From the NCBI RefSeq assembly GCF_006439015.1, contig NZ_RCZG01000001.1:682001-746000 (forward strand): 64,000 nt of DNA, in the 5' to 3' direction. This DNA comes from Mycolicibacterium hodleri (lineage in GTDB: Bacteria > Actinomycetota > Actinomycetes > Mycobacteriales > Mycobacteriaceae). Positions 50,160-59,924 of this stretch are shown here, piece by piece; position 1 is the stretch's first letter; the number at the start of each line of letters is the position of its first letter. The notes under the pieces are model-generated. The model was not told where the DNA came from. It saw only the letters and a list, made by a program, of their open reading frames with translations, and made no database searches. The position numbers and the translations under genes are program-made.

Positions 50160-50660
50160 GTGAGACCGTTGTCCGCGGGTGCCGCGGCGGCAGTCGCCTG
50201 CGTCGCCGTCTCGATGGCGGCGGTCGGCTGCTCCTCTGCGGCCGCCGCGGACATGCAGGTGGGCGATTGCCTCGAGGTCGGCGGCCCGCCGGACCGGCCG
50301 GAGGCCAACAAGGTCGGGTGCGGCAGCCATGACTCGAACTTCAAGGTCGTCGCGACCGTCGAGAGCACTGATCAGTGTCCAGCCGACGTCGATTCCTACT
50401 ACTCGATGCGCAGTTCGTTCAACGGCTCGGGTGCGACCGTCTGTATGGACATCGACTGGGTAGTCGGCGGTTGTATGAGTGTGGACCCGAATCACGACCG
50501 CGACCCCATCCGGGTCGACTGCCGCGATGCGGCCGCACCGAATCGGCAGCGTGCCACTCAGATCATGCAGGAGGTCGCCAACGTCGACCAGTGCGCCACT
50601 GGACTCGGCTACGCCTATGACCAACGTCAGTTCACGGTGTGCGTCGAGGACGTCTCCTAG
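50160..50660 (+). CDS. lppU: LppU-like lipoprotein
   Basis: 166 residues. The signal peptide ends with lipobox AVGC, Cys24. The mature part carries spaced cysteines (MQVGDCLEVGG, NKVGCGSH, DQCPAD, GATVCMD, GGCMSVD, VDCRD, DQCATG, FTVCVEDVS) typical of a disulfide-bonded envelope domain. It matches Rv2784c. It begins six bases after rpsO. The function is unknown. Confidence 0.85.
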   Translation: MRPLSAGAAAAVACVAVSMAAVGCSSAAAADMQVGDCLEVGGPPDRPEANKVGCGSHDSNFKVVATVESTDQCPADVDSYYSMRSSFNGSGATVCMDIDWVVGGCMSVDPNHDRDPIRVDCRDAAAPNRQRATQIMQEVANVDQCATGLGYAYDQRQFTVCVEDVS

Positions 50661-50952
50661 GCCGGTCACCACCGGCAGGCCCGTTGGTTGCCGCGGTGTA
50701 ACATGAACGTGTTTTGAGCCTGATCGGGCTCGGACATCCGGTGCGGTTCGCGCATATCCGCGGGCACCGTTCCAGTGCGTCACCGTCAAGACCCGTCTTG
50801 TTGGGCGGTCTTCGGTAGTGGCTGCCGGACCTTCCCCGAATTCGGGGTGGCGTCCGACCGCTTCGATCGACGGCCGTCGGTATTTCTCGGGGTTTCGCGC
50901 GTGACGTACGAAAACAGCAAGAACACGAGAACCAAAGAGGCCTGACACACGT
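50661..50952 (+). promoter_or_regulatory. Promoter and structured leader of pnp
   Basis: 292 bp without a gene. TAACAT at 50699-50704 is a good -10 box, giving a leader of about 240 bases. The leader contains several hairpins: 50716-50731 (GAGCC/GGCTC), 50782-50816 (ACCG..AAGAC with GTCTT..CGGT) and the perfect palindrome CCCCGAATTCGGGG at 50834-50847. pnp leaders in other bacteria are sites of RNase III/PNPase self-control. Confidence 0.5.
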
Positions 50953-53229
50953 ATGTCTGCAACTGAAATAGAAGACGGCGTCTTCGAATCGACCGCCGTG
51001 ATCGACAATGGGAGCTTCGGCACCCGCACCATCCGCTTCGAGACCGGCCGGTTGGCCAAGCAGGCCGCCGGCTCCGTCGTCGCCTACCTCGACGACGAGA
51101 CGATGCTCCTCTCGGCCACCACGGCCAGCAAGACCCCGAAGGACCACTTCGACTTCTTCCCACTGACGATCGACGTCGAAGAGCGCATGTACGCCGCGGG
51201 ACGCATCCCCGGCTCGTTCTTCCGTCGTGAGGGTCGTCCCTCCACCGACGCGATCCTGACCTGCCGTCTGATCGACCGGCCGCTGCGCCCGACCTTCATT
51301 TCCGGCCTGCGCAATGAGATCCAGGTCGTCGTCACGATCCTGAGCCTGGATCCCAAGGACCTGTACGACGTGCTGGCCATCAACGCCGCCTCCGCGTCCA
51401 CGCAGATCTCCGGAATCCCGTTCTCCGGCCCCGTGGGCGGCGTACGCGTCGCCCTGATTGACGGCCAGTGGGTCGCGTTCCCCACCGTCGAACAGCTTGA
51501 GGGCGCCGTGTTCGACATGGTCGTCGCGGGCCGCAAGGCAGGCGACGACGTGGCGATCATGATGGTCGAGGCCGAGGCCACCGACAACGTCATCGAGCTC
51601 ATCGCGGGCGGCGCGGGCGCGCCGACCGAGACCGTCGTGGCCGAGGGCCTCGAGGCTGCCAAGCCGTTCATCGCCGCGCTGTGCGACGCGCAGCAGGCGC
51701 TCGCTGACAGCGCCGCCAAGCCGGTCGCCGACTACCCGGTGTTCCCGGACTACCAGGACGACGTGTTCTACGCGGTGTCCTCGGTCGCCACCGACGAGCT
51801 CTCCAAGGCGCTGACCATCGCGGCCAAGGAAGAGCGCGACGACCGCACCAACGAGATCAAGGTCGAGGTGCTCGAGCGCCTGGGCGAGACCTACGCCGGG
51901 CGTGAGAAGGAGATCGGCGCGGCATACCGCTCGCTGACCAAGAAGCTGGTCCGCCAGCGGATCCTCACCGACCACTTCCGCATCGATGGCCGTGGCATCA
52001 CCGACATCCGCGCGCTGTCGGCTGAGGTCGCCGTGATTCCGCGGGCGCACGGCAGTGCGCTGTTCGAGCGCGGCGAGACCCAGATCATGGGCGTCACCAC
52101 CCTCGACATGGTCAAGATGGCGCAGCAGATCGACTCGCTGGGGCCGGAAACGTCCAAGCGCTACATGCATCACTACAACTTCCCGCCGTACTCGACCGGT
52201 GAGACCGGCCGCGTCGGTTCCCCCAAGCGTCGCGAAATCGGCCATGGTGCGCTCGCCGAGCGTGCGCTCATGCCGGTGCTGCCCAGCATCGAGGAGTTCC
52301 CGTACGCCATCCGCCAGGTGTCCGAGGCGCTGAGCTCAAACGGTTCGACGTCCATGGGCTCGGTGTGTGCGTCCACTCTGTCGCTGCTGAACGCCGGTGT
52401 GCCGCTGAAGGCTCCCGTCGCAGGCATCGCGATGGGCCTGGTGTCGGACGAGGTCGACGGTGAGACCCGCTACGTCACCCTGACCGACATCCTCGGCGCC
52501 GAGGATGCGTTCGGCGACATGGACTTCAAGTGCGCAGGCACCAAGGAGTTCGTCACCGCGCTGCAGCTCGACACCAAGCTCGACGGAATCCCCTCCAAGG
52601 TCCTCGCAGGCGCCCTGGACCAGGCCAAGGACGCCCGCATCACCATCCTCGAGGTGATGGCCGAGGCCATCGACGAGCCCGACGAGATGAGCCCCTACGC
52701 ACCACGGATCACCACGATCAAGGTGCCGATCGACAAGATTGGCGAGGTCATCGGGCCGAAGGGCAAGATGATCAACTCGATCACGGAGCAGACGGGTGCG
52801 TCGATCTCGATCGAGGACGACGGCACCGTGTTCGTTGGTGCCACCAACGGAGAGTCGGCGCAAGCGGCGATCGACATGATCAACGCCATCGCCAACCCGC
52901 AGCTGCCCAAGATCGGCGAGCGGTTCCTCGGAACCGTGGTCAAGACAACCGATTTTGGCGCGTTCGTGTCACTGCTGCCCGGTCGTGACGGCTTGGTGCA
53001 CATCTCGAAACTGGGTCGCGGCAAGCGCATCGCCAAGGTCGAGGACGTGTGCAAGGTCGGCGACAAGTTGCGCGTCGAGATCGCCGACATCGACAACCGC
53101 GGCAAGATCTCGCTGGTGTTGGTGGCCGAGGATTCCGAAGGTGAAGCAGCCGAGGCTTCCGCCACTTCGCCGGACGTCTCGACGGATTCGGGTGCTGCAC
53201 CTGCTGATGCCGCGACAGTCAGCAGCTAA
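50953..53229 (+). CDS. pnp: Polynucleotide phosphorylase / guanosine pentaphosphate synthetase
   Basis: 758 residues: two RNase PH domains separated by a helical linker, then KH ([20 protein letters not shown]) and S1 ([18 protein letters not shown]) domains, and an acidic Ala/Ser-rich tail. It degrades RNA phosphorolytically; mycobacterial and Streptomyces enzymes are also named GpsI. ATG 50953 follows the long structured leader. It matches Rv2783c. Confidence 0.97.
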   Translation: MSATEIEDGVFESTAVIDNGSFGTRTIRFETGRLAKQAAGSVVAYLDDETMLLSATTASKTPKDHFDFFPLTIDVEERMYAAGRIPGSFFRREGRPSTDAILTCRLIDRPLRPTFISGLRNEIQVVVTILSLDPKDLYDVLAINAASASTQISGIPFSGPVGGVRVALIDGQWVAFPTVEQLEGAVFDMVVAGRKAGDDVAIMMVEAEATDNVIELIAGGAGAPTETVVAEGLEAAKPFIAALCDAQQALADSAAKPVADYPVFPDYQDDVFYAVSSVATDELSKALTIAAKEERDDRTNEIKVEVLERLGETYAGREKEIGAAYRSLTKKLVRQRILTDHFRIDGRGITDIRALSAEVAVIPRAHGSALFERGETQIMGVTTLDMVKMAQQIDSLGPETSKRYMHHYNFPPYSTGETGRVGSPKRREIGHGALAERALMPVLPSIEEFPYAIRQVSEALSSNGSTSMGSVCASTLSLLNAGVPLKAPVAGIAMGLVSDEVDGETRYVTLTDILGAEDAFGDMDFKCAGTKEFVTALQLDTKLDGIPSKVLAGALDQAKDARITILEVMAEAIDEPDEMSPYAPRITTIKVPIDKIGEVIGPKGKMINSITEQTGASISIEDDGTVFVGATNGESAQAAIDMINAIANPQLPKIGERFLGTVVKTTDFGAFVSLLPGRDGLVHISKLGRGKRIAKVEDVCKVGDKLRVEIADIDNRGKISLVLVAEDSEGEAAEASATSPDVSTDSGAAPADAATVSS

Positions 53230-54508
53230 GTTCGTCCGACGCAGCGAGCTCCCCGGCGGGCTCCGCGTCGTCACGGAATTCGTTCCGTCGGTGCGTTCGG
53301 CATCGGTGGGAGTGTGGGTGGGCGTCGGGTCACGCGATGAGGGTCATAGCGTGGCTGGCGCCGCCCACTTCCTCGAGCATCTGCTCTTCAAGTCGACGCC
53401 GACGAGGTCGGCGGTGCAGATCGCCCAAGCAGTCGATGCCGTGGGCGGTGAGCTGAACGCGTTCACCGCCCGCGAGCACACCTGCTATTACGCACACGTG
53501 CTCGACGCCGATCTTGAACTGGCCGTCGATCTGGTGGCCGACGTCGTGCTGCGCGGTCGGTGTGCCAGCGATGACGTCGAGGTCGAACGAGACGTCGTGC
53601 TCGAGGAGATCGCCATGCGCGACGACGATCCCGAGGACACCCTCGGGGACGTCTTCCTGTCGGCAATGTTCGGCGACCATCCGGTGGGACGTCCGGTGAT
53701 CGGCAGCGTCGAGTCGATCTCCACGATGTCTCGGGCACAACTGCATTCGTTCCACAGGCGTCGATACACACCCGAACGCATGGTGGTCGCGGTGGCGGGC
53801 AACGTGGACCACGATCACGTCGTCGCGTTGGTCAAGGAGCACTTCGGTCCGCGACTGATGAAGGACAACGAACCGATCGCCCCCCGCAAGGGCACCGGCC
53901 GGGTGCCTGGCCAGCCGAGCCTGCAACTGGTCACCCGCGACGGCGAGCAGACGCACATGTTCCTCGGCGTTCGGACGCCCGGCAGGCACTGGAACCATCG
54001 TTGGGCGCTCTCGGTGCTCAACAGCGCGCTGGGCGGCGGGTTGAGTTCGCGCCTGTTCCAACAGATTCGGGAGACGAGGGGGCTCGCATACTCCGTCTAC
54101 TCCAGTGTCGACACGTTCTCGGATTCGGGAGCTCTGTCGGTGTACGCCGCCTGTCTGCCGGAGCGGTTCGACGAGGTCGCCCAGGTGTCGTCGGACGTGC
54201 TGGCCGAGGTCGCGCGCGACGGGATCACGGAGACCGAGTGCCGAATCGCCAAGGGCTCGTTGCGAGGTGGCTTGGTGCTGGGTCTGGAGGACTCGGGGTC
54301 GCGGATGCACCGCATCGGACGCAGTGAACTCAACTTCGGTCAGCACCGAAGCATCGACGAGACCCTGGCGTTCATCGATGCGGTGACGCTCGACGAGGTG
54401 AACACCGTGGCGAAGCAGCTTCTGAACCGGCCCTACGGCGCCGCTGTGCTCGGTCCGCACAGATCGAAGAAGTCACTGCCGCAAGCACTTCGGGGCATCG
54501 CCGGTTGA
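53207..54508 (+). CDS. pepR: M16-family zinc metalloprotease
   Basis: 433 residues. The inverted zinc motif HFLEH, with the distal glutamate in [12 protein letters not shown], defines M16 (pitrilysin/MPP-like) peptidases; the second M16 domain contains [20 protein letters not shown]. It starts at ATG 53207 inside the pnp end (23-base overlap), where homology to PepR (Rv2782c) begins. Substrates are not known. Confidence 0.93.
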   Translation: MPRQSAAKFVRRSELPGGLRVVTEFVPSVRSASVGVWVGVGSRDEGHSVAGAAHFLEHLLFKSTPTRSAVQIAQAVDAVGGELNAFTAREHTCYYAHVLDADLELAVDLVADVVLRGRCASDDVEVERDVVLEEIAMRDDDPEDTLGDVFLSAMFGDHPVGRPVIGSVESISTMSRAQLHSFHRRRYTPERMVVAVAGNVDHDHVVALVKEHFGPRLMKDNEPIAPRKGTGRVPGQPSLQLVTRDGEQTHMFLGVRTPGRHWNHRWALSVLNSALGGGLSSRLFQQIRETRGLAYSVYSSVDTFSDSGALSVYAACLPERFDEVAQVSSDVLAEVARDGITETECRIAKGSLRGGLVLGLEDSGSRMHRIGRSELNFGQHRSIDETLAFIDAVTLDEVNTVAKQLLNRPYGAAVLGPHRSKKSLPQALRGIAG

Positions 54509-54530
54509 TGGTCCGATCGCGGCGCTGAAG

Positions 54531-54669
54531 TCACCGAACGCGCAGCGAGTCGTCGCGCCGAAGGACGAAGAAGTACGGCTCGGCCCGACCCCCGCAGATC
54601 CATCGCGCCGAGCACTCGGTCGTCGTCGAGCCTGCGGAACGCTGGTACCCAATTCAGCGGCAGGCGCAT
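54531..54669 (-). pseudogene. Possible small coding remnant between pepR and ald
   Basis: The minus strand has protein-like text in two frames that join across an apparent frameshift near 54590: FRRLDDDRVLGAMDLRG in one frame, then AEPYFFVLRRDDSLRVR and a stop in another. No intact gene is present. In M. tuberculosis another gene (Rv2781c) lies here, but I cannot tie this text to it. Chance is a real alternative. Confidence 0.25.
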
Positions 54670-54690
54670 TCGCCCAAGCCCCAAAATGCA

Positions 54691-54725
54691 CATCGCCCGG
54701 CCGACACGGAGTCAGCCGGGCGATG
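54691..54725 (-). terminator. Terminator hairpin after ald
   Basis: A perfect 11-bp stem (CATCGCCCGGC and its complement) with a 13-base loop, 15 bases past the ald stop. Confidence 0.6.
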
Positions 54726-54740
54726 GGTGAGACAGGTTCG

Positions 54741-55856
54741 TCAGGCGAGCAGCGCCGCAGGATCGGTGAACGGTAGGCCCAGGTCGGAGGCCACCTGCTC
54801 GGACACCAGTGCACCTTCGTGTGTCGAAAGGCCCTTGGCGAGTGAGGCGTCCGCGGCGCATGCCGCTTGCCAGCCCTTGTCGGCGAGCTTGAGCACGTAC
54901 GGCATGGTCGCGTTGGTCAGGGCGAAGGTCGACGTCCGCGGCACCGCGCCGGGCATGTTGGCGACGCAGTAGAAGACGGTGTCGTGCACCGCGAATGTGG
55001 GGTCGTCGTGCGTGGTGGCATGTGAGTCTTCAAAGCAACCGCCCTGATCGATGGCGATGTCCACCAGGACGGCACCCGACTTCATCTGCGCCACGGTCGA
55101 ATTGGTGACCAACTTGGGAGCCTTGGCGCCCGGCACCAGCACGGCGCCGATGACCAGGTCGGCCTGCTTGACCGCGTCCTCGAGCTCGAGCGTCGACGAG
55201 TAGCGGGTCTCGATGGCGCCGCCGTATTCGGCGTCGATCTTGCGCAGCGTGTTGACGTTGAGGTCGAACACGGTGACGTGTGCGCCCATGCCCCAGGCGA
55301 CGGCAGCGGCGTTGTCGCCGGCCATGCCGCCACCGATCACCACGACTTTGGCCGGGGCGACGCCGGGGACGCCGCCCATCAGCACGCCGCGCCCGCCCTG
55401 CGTGCGCATCAGGTGGTATGCACCGACCTGTGCGGCCAGGCGGCCCGCGACCTCACTCATCGGCGCCAGCAGGGGGAGGGCGCCGTCGACGGTTTGCACG
55501 GTCTCGTAGGCAATTGACGTGGTTCCCGAGGCCATCAGCGCATCGGTGCAGGGCCGCGATGCGGCCAGGTGCAGGTACGTGAAGAGGGTTTGCCCCTTGC
55601 GCATCCGGCTGTACTCGGCCTCGATGGGCTCCTTGACCTTGAGCAGGAGGTCGGCGTCAGCCCAGACGGCGTCTGCCGTTTCGACCATCTGCGCGCCGGC
55701 GGCCTTGAAGTCGCTGTCGGAGATCGCCGAGCCGGTTCCCGCGCCGGCCTGGACGAGCACCTCGTGACCACGGCGGGTCAACTCGGCGACACCGGCCGGG
55801 GTGATGGCCACCCGGTACTCGTTGTTCTTGATCTCGGTCGGGATTCCGACGCGCAT
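54741..55856 (-). CDS. ald: L-alanine dehydrogenase
   Basis: 371 residues, standard for the family: [20 protein letters not shown] at the N-terminus, the NAD-binding [17 protein letters not shown] in the centre, and the conserved C-terminal [15 protein letters not shown]. It interconverts alanine with pyruvate and ammonia, and in mycobacteria also reduces glyoxylate. ATG has GGAG six bases upstream. It is divergent from its probable regulator. Confidence 0.96.
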   Translation of the reverse strand: MRVGIPTEIKNNEYRVAITPAGVAELTRRGHEVLVQAGAGTGSAISDSDFKAAGAQMVETADAVWADADLLLKVKEPIEAEYSRMRKGQTLFTYLHLAASRPCTDALMASGTTSIAYETVQTVDGALPLLAPMSEVAGRLAAQVGAYHLMRTQGGRGVLMGGVPGVAPAKVVVIGGGMAGDNAAAVAWGMGAHVTVFDLNVNTLRKIDAEYGGAIETRYSSTLELEDAVKQADLVIGAVLVPGAKAPKLVTNSTVAQMKSGAVLVDIAIDQGGCFEDSHATTHDDPTFAVHDTVFYCVANMPGAVPRTSTFALTNATMPYVLKLADKGWQAACAADASLAKGLSTHEGALVSEQVASDLGLPFTDPAALLA

Positions 55857-55939
55857 GACCGCTCCTCAGTTCGTGTTCCAGTTGGACTAAATTGTGAAGA
55901 AGGTTCGGTGGGATCACAACTACTTCGATGAAAATTCGC

Positions 55940-55945
55940 TAGGGT
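55940..55945 (+). promoter_or_regulatory. -10 box (TAGGGT) for the Lrp/AsnC regulator
   Basis: TAGGGT six bases before ATG 55952. The 95-bp ald/regulator gap is AT-rich (for example ACTAAATTGTGAAGAAGG near 55886-55903) and is where the regulator should bind to control ald. Confidence 0.45.
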
Positions 55946-55951
55946 GAGGAG

Positions 55952-56467
55952 ATGTCAGAACGATCTTCGAGGGCGATTGCCCCCAGCTTGGCGTCGCCGA
56001 AGAATGTTCGACCCGCCGACCTCGATGACACCGACAGGCGCATTCTTACCGCGCTCCACGGTGACGCCCGGATGCCCAACAGCGCGCTGGCGGACCTGGT
56101 CGGGATCGCGCCGTCCACCTGCCATGGGCGGGTGCGACGGCTCCAGGACATCGGCGTCATCCGTGGTTTCTACGCCGACATCGATCCTGCCTCGATCGGC
56201 CTGTCGCTACAGGCAATGATCTCGGTCAGCCTGCAGGCTAATGCGCGTAGCAAGATCGGCACCTTCATCGAGCACATCCGCAAGAGGCCCCAGGTCATGG
56301 ACGTCTACTTCCTCGCGGGCGCCGACGACTTCATCCTTCACGTCGCAGCCCGCGACACCGACGACCTCCGCTCGTTCGTGGTGGAGAACCTCAATGCCGA
56401 CGCCGACGTGGCAGGCACGCAGACGTCGCTGATCTTCGAACATCTGCGCGGAGCGTCGCCGCTGTGA
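55952..56467 (+). CDS. aldR: Lrp/AsnC-family regulator of ald (AldR-like)
   Basis: 171 residues: helix-turn-helix (LDDTDRRILTALHGDARM, then ALADLVGIAPSTCHGRVRRL) and a C-terminal RAM effector domain (VMDVYFLAGADDFILHVAA). It matches Rv2779c AldR, which responds to amino acids and controls ald. About 20 extra residues precede the HTH. It overlaps the next gene by four bases. Confidence 0.9.
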   Translation: MSERSSRAIAPSLASPKNVRPADLDDTDRRILTALHGDARMPNSALADLVGIAPSTCHGRVRRLQDIGVIRGFYADIDPASIGLSLQAMISVSLQANARSKIGTFIEHIRKRPQVMDVYFLAGADDFILHVAARDTDDLRSFVVENLNADADVAGTQTSLIFEHLRGASPL

Positions 56468-57315
56468 CGGTCTATGACTTGTACGGTGTGCCGCCGGATC
56501 GGTTCCTGGCGCGTCGCAAGGAACTCGTGGCCGCGGCCAAGAGGCGCGGTGACGTCGATGCCGCGAAGTCGGTCGGTGCCGCACGAAGGCCGACGGCGGC
56601 GGCCTGGGTGGTGAACCTCCTCGTGCGCCGTGACGAGACTGCCAGTGCTCGTTTGAGCGATCTCGGTGAGAACCTTCGTGCTGCACATGCAGCGATGGAC
56701 GGGCCGCGCATCCGGGAGCTGACGGGGGTGCAACGCAAGCTCATCGACGGTCTGGTTCGAGCGGGTCTGACGGCAGCTGGATATGTCGACCCATCAGCGG
56801 CATTGCGCAACGACGTGACGGACACTCTGCAAGCGGCGGTCGCCGATCCCGACGTCCTGGCGCGGCTGGGTCGCTTGGAGAAGGCCGAACGATGGTCGGG
56901 CTTCGGTGAATTTGGTTCGGTTACGGCGGTGGGGCCGATATCGAAATCGAAGTCGAAGCCCATGAAGGAGTCCACCAAGAAGACCGAGCCACCCCAAGCG
57001 GACCTGGATGCTGCCAGGGGCCGCGTGGACGCTGCACGGGCCGACGCGGCGGTGGCGCAGGAGGCCGCCGCCGCGGCCACCGAGGCGCTGTCCGAACGAA
57101 CGGCGACATTCGCGGCTGCGCGACGACGTTACGAGAAGCTGCTCGCGTCGCTCGACGCAGCGGAGCAAGCAATGAACGCAGCCGAGGAACAATTGGCGGC
57201 GGCCGGCCAGAACTCGCAGGAGGCGGCCGATCGGTTGGATGCGGCGATGTCCGTCGCCGCAGTCGCCGAAGCCGAGCTCGCAAGGCTTGACCCACCCGCT
57301 GACATGTCGAGATAG
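56464..57315 (+). CDS. Conserved hypothetical protein with C-terminal coiled coil
   Basis: 283 residues. The first ~150 begin VYDLYGVPPDRFLARRKELV and include RRPTAAAWVVNLLVRR, seen in actinobacterial proteins of unknown role. A short basic Lys/Ser stretch (about 160-175) leads to an Ala/Glu/Arg-rich coiled coil (about 180-280). There is no signal peptide or membrane helix. GTG overlaps the aldR stop, so it is coupled to that regulator. I do not assign a function. Confidence 0.7.
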   Translation: MTVYDLYGVPPDRFLARRKELVAAAKRRGDVDAAKSVGAARRPTAAAWVVNLLVRRDETASARLSDLGENLRAAHAAMDGPRIRELTGVQRKLIDGLVRAGLTAAGYVDPSAALRNDVTDTLQAAVADPDVLARLGRLEKAERWSGFGEFGSVTAVGPISKSKSKPMKESTKKTEPPQADLDAARGRVDAARADAAVAQEAAAAATEALSERTATFAAARRRYEKLLASLDAAEQAMNAAEEQLAAAGQNSQEAADRLDAAMSVAAVAEAELARLDPPADMSR

Positions 57316-57364
57316 CGCTGGCAGTCGAGTCTGCCGCAGAATTCGACTGCCAGCGCTATCTCGA
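57307..57364. terminator. Bidirectional terminator hairpin with perfect 22-bp stem
   Basis: Arms 57307-57328 and 57343-57364 are exactly complementary, with a 14-base loop. The hairpin includes the stop codon of the coiled-coil gene and ends 16 bases before the convergent ureohydrolase stop, so it can stop transcripts from both sides. Confidence 0.65.
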
Positions 57365-57379
57365 TGTGGCGTTTCGGAC

Positions 57380-58324
57380 TCAGCGATTGGCCGCCAGCAC
57401 CGATAGCAGTTCGTAGCCGACGTGCGCCGCGGCGATGCCGGTGATCTCGGCGTGGTCGTAGGCGGGCGATACTTCGACGATGTCCGCACCGACGACGTTG
57501 AGTCCGACGAGTCCGCGCAATGTGTTCAGTAGTTCGCGCGAGGTCATGCCGCCGGCCTCCGGCGTCCCGGTGCCGGGAGCGTGCGCAGGATCGAGCACGT
57601 CGATGTCGACCGAGACGTATACGGGACCGCCGTCCAGTCGCGCCCGCATCCGGTCGACGATGCTCTTCACGCCGTCGAATTCATAGTCGTCGGAACGGAT
57701 CACCTGAAAGCCGAGTACGGCGTCGTCCTCCAGGTCCTGCTTGCTGTACAGCGGGCCGCGAATACCGATGTGCTGCGAGCGCTCCATGTCGATGAGGCCT
57801 TCCTCGCTGGCCCGTCGGAATGGCGTGCCATGCGTGTAGGGCGCGCCGAAGTAGGTGTCCCAGGTGTCGAGGTGGGCGTCGAAGTGCAGCACGGCGATTT
57901 GGCCGTGGTCGCGTGCCAGCGACCGCAGGATCGGCAGCGCGATGGTGTGGTCGCCACCAATGGTGAGGACCGTGGAGCCGTCCTTGCGAAGGTCGGTGAT
58001 CGACGAGTCGATCGTGGCGATCGCGTCCTCGATGTCGAAGGGATTGACCGCGATGTCCCCGCAGTCGGCGACCTGCTGGGTGCAGAACGGCGCTACGTCC
58101 AGCGCGGGGTTGTACGGCCGCAACAACTTCGACGCGGCCCGCACGTGGCTTGGTCCGAAGCGGGCGCCCGGCCGATAGGACACTCCGCTGTCGAACGGAA
58201 TGCCGACGATGCAGACGTCGGCATCGGTGACCTGGTCGATGCGGGGCAGGCGGGCGAACGTCGCCGGGTCGGTGTACCGGGGCACGCGGCTGGCATCGGG
58301 CGGTCCAATGGGTTTGGTACTCAA
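57380..58324 (-). CDS. speB: Ureohydrolase (agmatinase/guanidino-hydrolase family)
   Basis: 314 residues of the arginase fold, with all six metal ligands visible: His126 in GGDH, Asp149, His151 and Asp153 in DAHLD, and Asp240 and Asp242 in SVDIDVLDP. The family hydrolyses guanidino compounds to urea; members include agmatinase, guanidinobutyrase and a nickel guanidine hydrolase, and the substrate cannot be fixed from motifs. The TTG start overlaps the permease stop and has AGGAGG seven bases upstream. The NCS1 permease and PucR regulator beside it suggest catabolism of an imported nitrogen compound. Confidence 0.87.
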   Translation of the reverse strand: MSTKPIGPPDASRVPRYTDPATFARLPRIDQVTDADVCIVGIPFDSGVSYRPGARFGPSHVRAASKLLRPYNPALDVAPFCTQQVADCGDIAVNPFDIEDAIATIDSSITDLRKDGSTVLTIGGDHTIALPILRSLARDHGQIAVLHFDAHLDTWDTYFGAPYTHGTPFRRASEEGLIDMERSQHIGIRGPLYSKQDLEDDAVLGFQVIRSDDYEFDGVKSIVDRMRARLDGGPVYVSVDIDVLDPAHAPGTGTPEAGGMTSRELLNTLRGLVGLNVVGADIVEVSPAYDHAEITGIAAAHVGYELLSVLAANR

Positions 58325-59799
58325 CGGTTATCCTCCTCGGCGACAGTCGTGGAGATGTCCTGCGCGCTCGCGGGATCGGCGACGTCGCGACTGGCCTCGA
58401 TGAACGCGAGCTCGCTCGACACGTCCAGCGATCTGGTGACCGCGAGGTAGACGACGCCCGACACCAGCAGGCCCACGATGAAGGCGATGTCGACCTCGCC
58501 GAGCGCCTCGGCGGCAGGTCCGACGAAGAACGGCAGGTCGACGAAGGGAATCTCGGCGAGGACGCCTGCCGAGAACGCGACCAGCCCGCGCCACGACCAC
58601 GCCCCGTAGATTCCGTTGGGGGTGAACAGATCTGCGATCGCGTAGTGACCGCGGCGGACGAAGAAGTAGTCGGTCAGGTTGACGGCGGTCCACGGCGCCA
58701 GCAGGTACAGCATGATCAGCAGCGTGGTGTTGAGCGCCGTGGTCGCATTCGACAGCAACAAGCTCATCACCAGCCAGGCGACCGCCAGCACCACGATGGT
58801 CATAACCCGCAGGTTTCGCGTCGGCTTGACCGACTTCAAGGAGTCCAGGCCCGTGACCACGGTCAGCATCCCGCTGTAGGCGTTCAAGCCCATCGTCGCC
58901 ACCAGCACCAATGTCGACACCACCGCCAGCACGCTCCCCAGGTAGGAGAACGTGTCGTTGCCCGTCTGATTGATGCCTGCCAGCGCGTCGCTCGCACCGA
59001 GATAGGTGGCCATCCACGCGCCGAGTGGGATCAACCATGCGGGCGACGCCGAGGCGCCGACGAACACCGAGGCGATGATGGCGGAGGGCTTGGTGTTGCG
59101 AGGCAGATAGCGGCTGTAGTCCGAGACGTACGGCGCATAGGTGATGTTGTAAGACGCCGCAACGCTGAACTGCACCAGGAACGCGACGAAGGTGAAACCG
59201 CCCGGGGTGGAGACTGTTCCCGTCACGCCACCGAACAGGACTCCACAGGTCAGGACGATCCACAGGGGTAGCGAGACCCAGAACAACACCCGAAACGTCT
59301 TGTGCAGCAGGTCGTGTCCGAAGATTGCGACGAGAGCCGCGACGACGGTGATGACGACCGCCACGACGACGGGATTCCACCCGAAGATGGACTGCAGGCC
59401 GGACTTGATGATGACGACGTCGACGACGTTGAAGCCGACGAAGGTGAACAGGGTGCCGATCAGTGGCAGCAGCACGCCGCGGTAGCCGAACTGCGCCCTC
59501 GACTGAATCATCTGGGGAAGGCCGAGCACCGGACCCTGCGTGGCGTGGAACGCCATGAACAGCGTGCCGAACGCGATGCCTGCAATGCCCGCGACGATCG
59601 TCCACCACAACGACAGCCCGAGGCTCGGGCCGACGAAGCCGAGGGCGAGGGTGAACGGCTGGAAGTTGCCGACGAACCAGAACGGGCCCTGGTGCGACAC
59701 CTTGCCGTGACGCTCGTCGTCGGGGACGTAGTCGATGGATCGGGTCTCGATCATCGACCCGGCGCGATTTCCGTCGGCCACGGGGGTGGGGGATGACAT
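58321..59799 (-). CDS. NCS1-family nucleobase/nitrogen-compound permease
   Basis: 492 residues, about 12 membrane helices. The start of the membrane part, [20 protein letters not shown], and the later SAMPAWLI-like and [15 protein letters not shown] regions fit NCS1 cytosine/purine/allantoin-type transporters. ATG 59799 has AGGAG six bases upstream; the 13 codons before it lack one. It is translationally coupled to the ureohydrolase, so its substrate may be a guanidino compound or a purine-degradation product. Confidence 0.85.
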   Translation of the reverse strand: MSSPTPVADGNRAGSMIETRSIDYVPDDERHGKVSHQGPFWFVGNFQPFTLALGFVGPSLGLSLWWTIVAGIAGIAFGTLFMAFHATQGPVLGLPQMIQSRAQFGYRGVLLPLIGTLFTFVGFNVVDVVIIKSGLQSIFGWNPVVVAVVITVVAALVAIFGHDLLHKTFRVLFWVSLPLWIVLTCGVLFGGVTGTVSTPGGFTFVAFLVQFSVAASYNITYAPYVSDYSRYLPRNTKPSAIIASVFVGASASPAWLIPLGAWMATYLGASDALAGINQTGNDTFSYLGSVLAVVSTLVLVATMGLNAYSGMLTVVTGLDSLKSVKPTRNLRVMTIVVLAVAWLVMSLLLSNATTALNTTLLIMLYLLAPWTAVNLTDYFFVRRGHYAIADLFTPNGIYGAWSWRGLVAFSAGVLAEIPFVDLPFFVGPAAEALGEVDIAFIVGLLVSGVVYLAVTRSLDVSSELAFIEASRDVADPASAQDISTTVAEEDNR

Positions 59800-59924
59800 C
59801 TGTGCTCCTGAGGGAGTTGGTGTGTTGCCTGTCACCATGCCCCGGAGGTCGTTCGCCCACTATGGCCAAATTGTTCAATCTGCCTATTATGATTGGGCGA
59901 AATGTACATAACCACTGGTGAGCC
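59800..59924. promoter_or_regulatory. Divergent control region of the permease and the PucR-type regulator
   Basis: 125 bp; 59860-59900 is AT-rich (GGCCAAATTGTTCAATCTGC, then ATTATGATTGGGCGAAATG). ATTG and CAAT elements occur in both orientations, plausible for a regulator site, but no exact palindrome was found. Confidence 0.4.
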
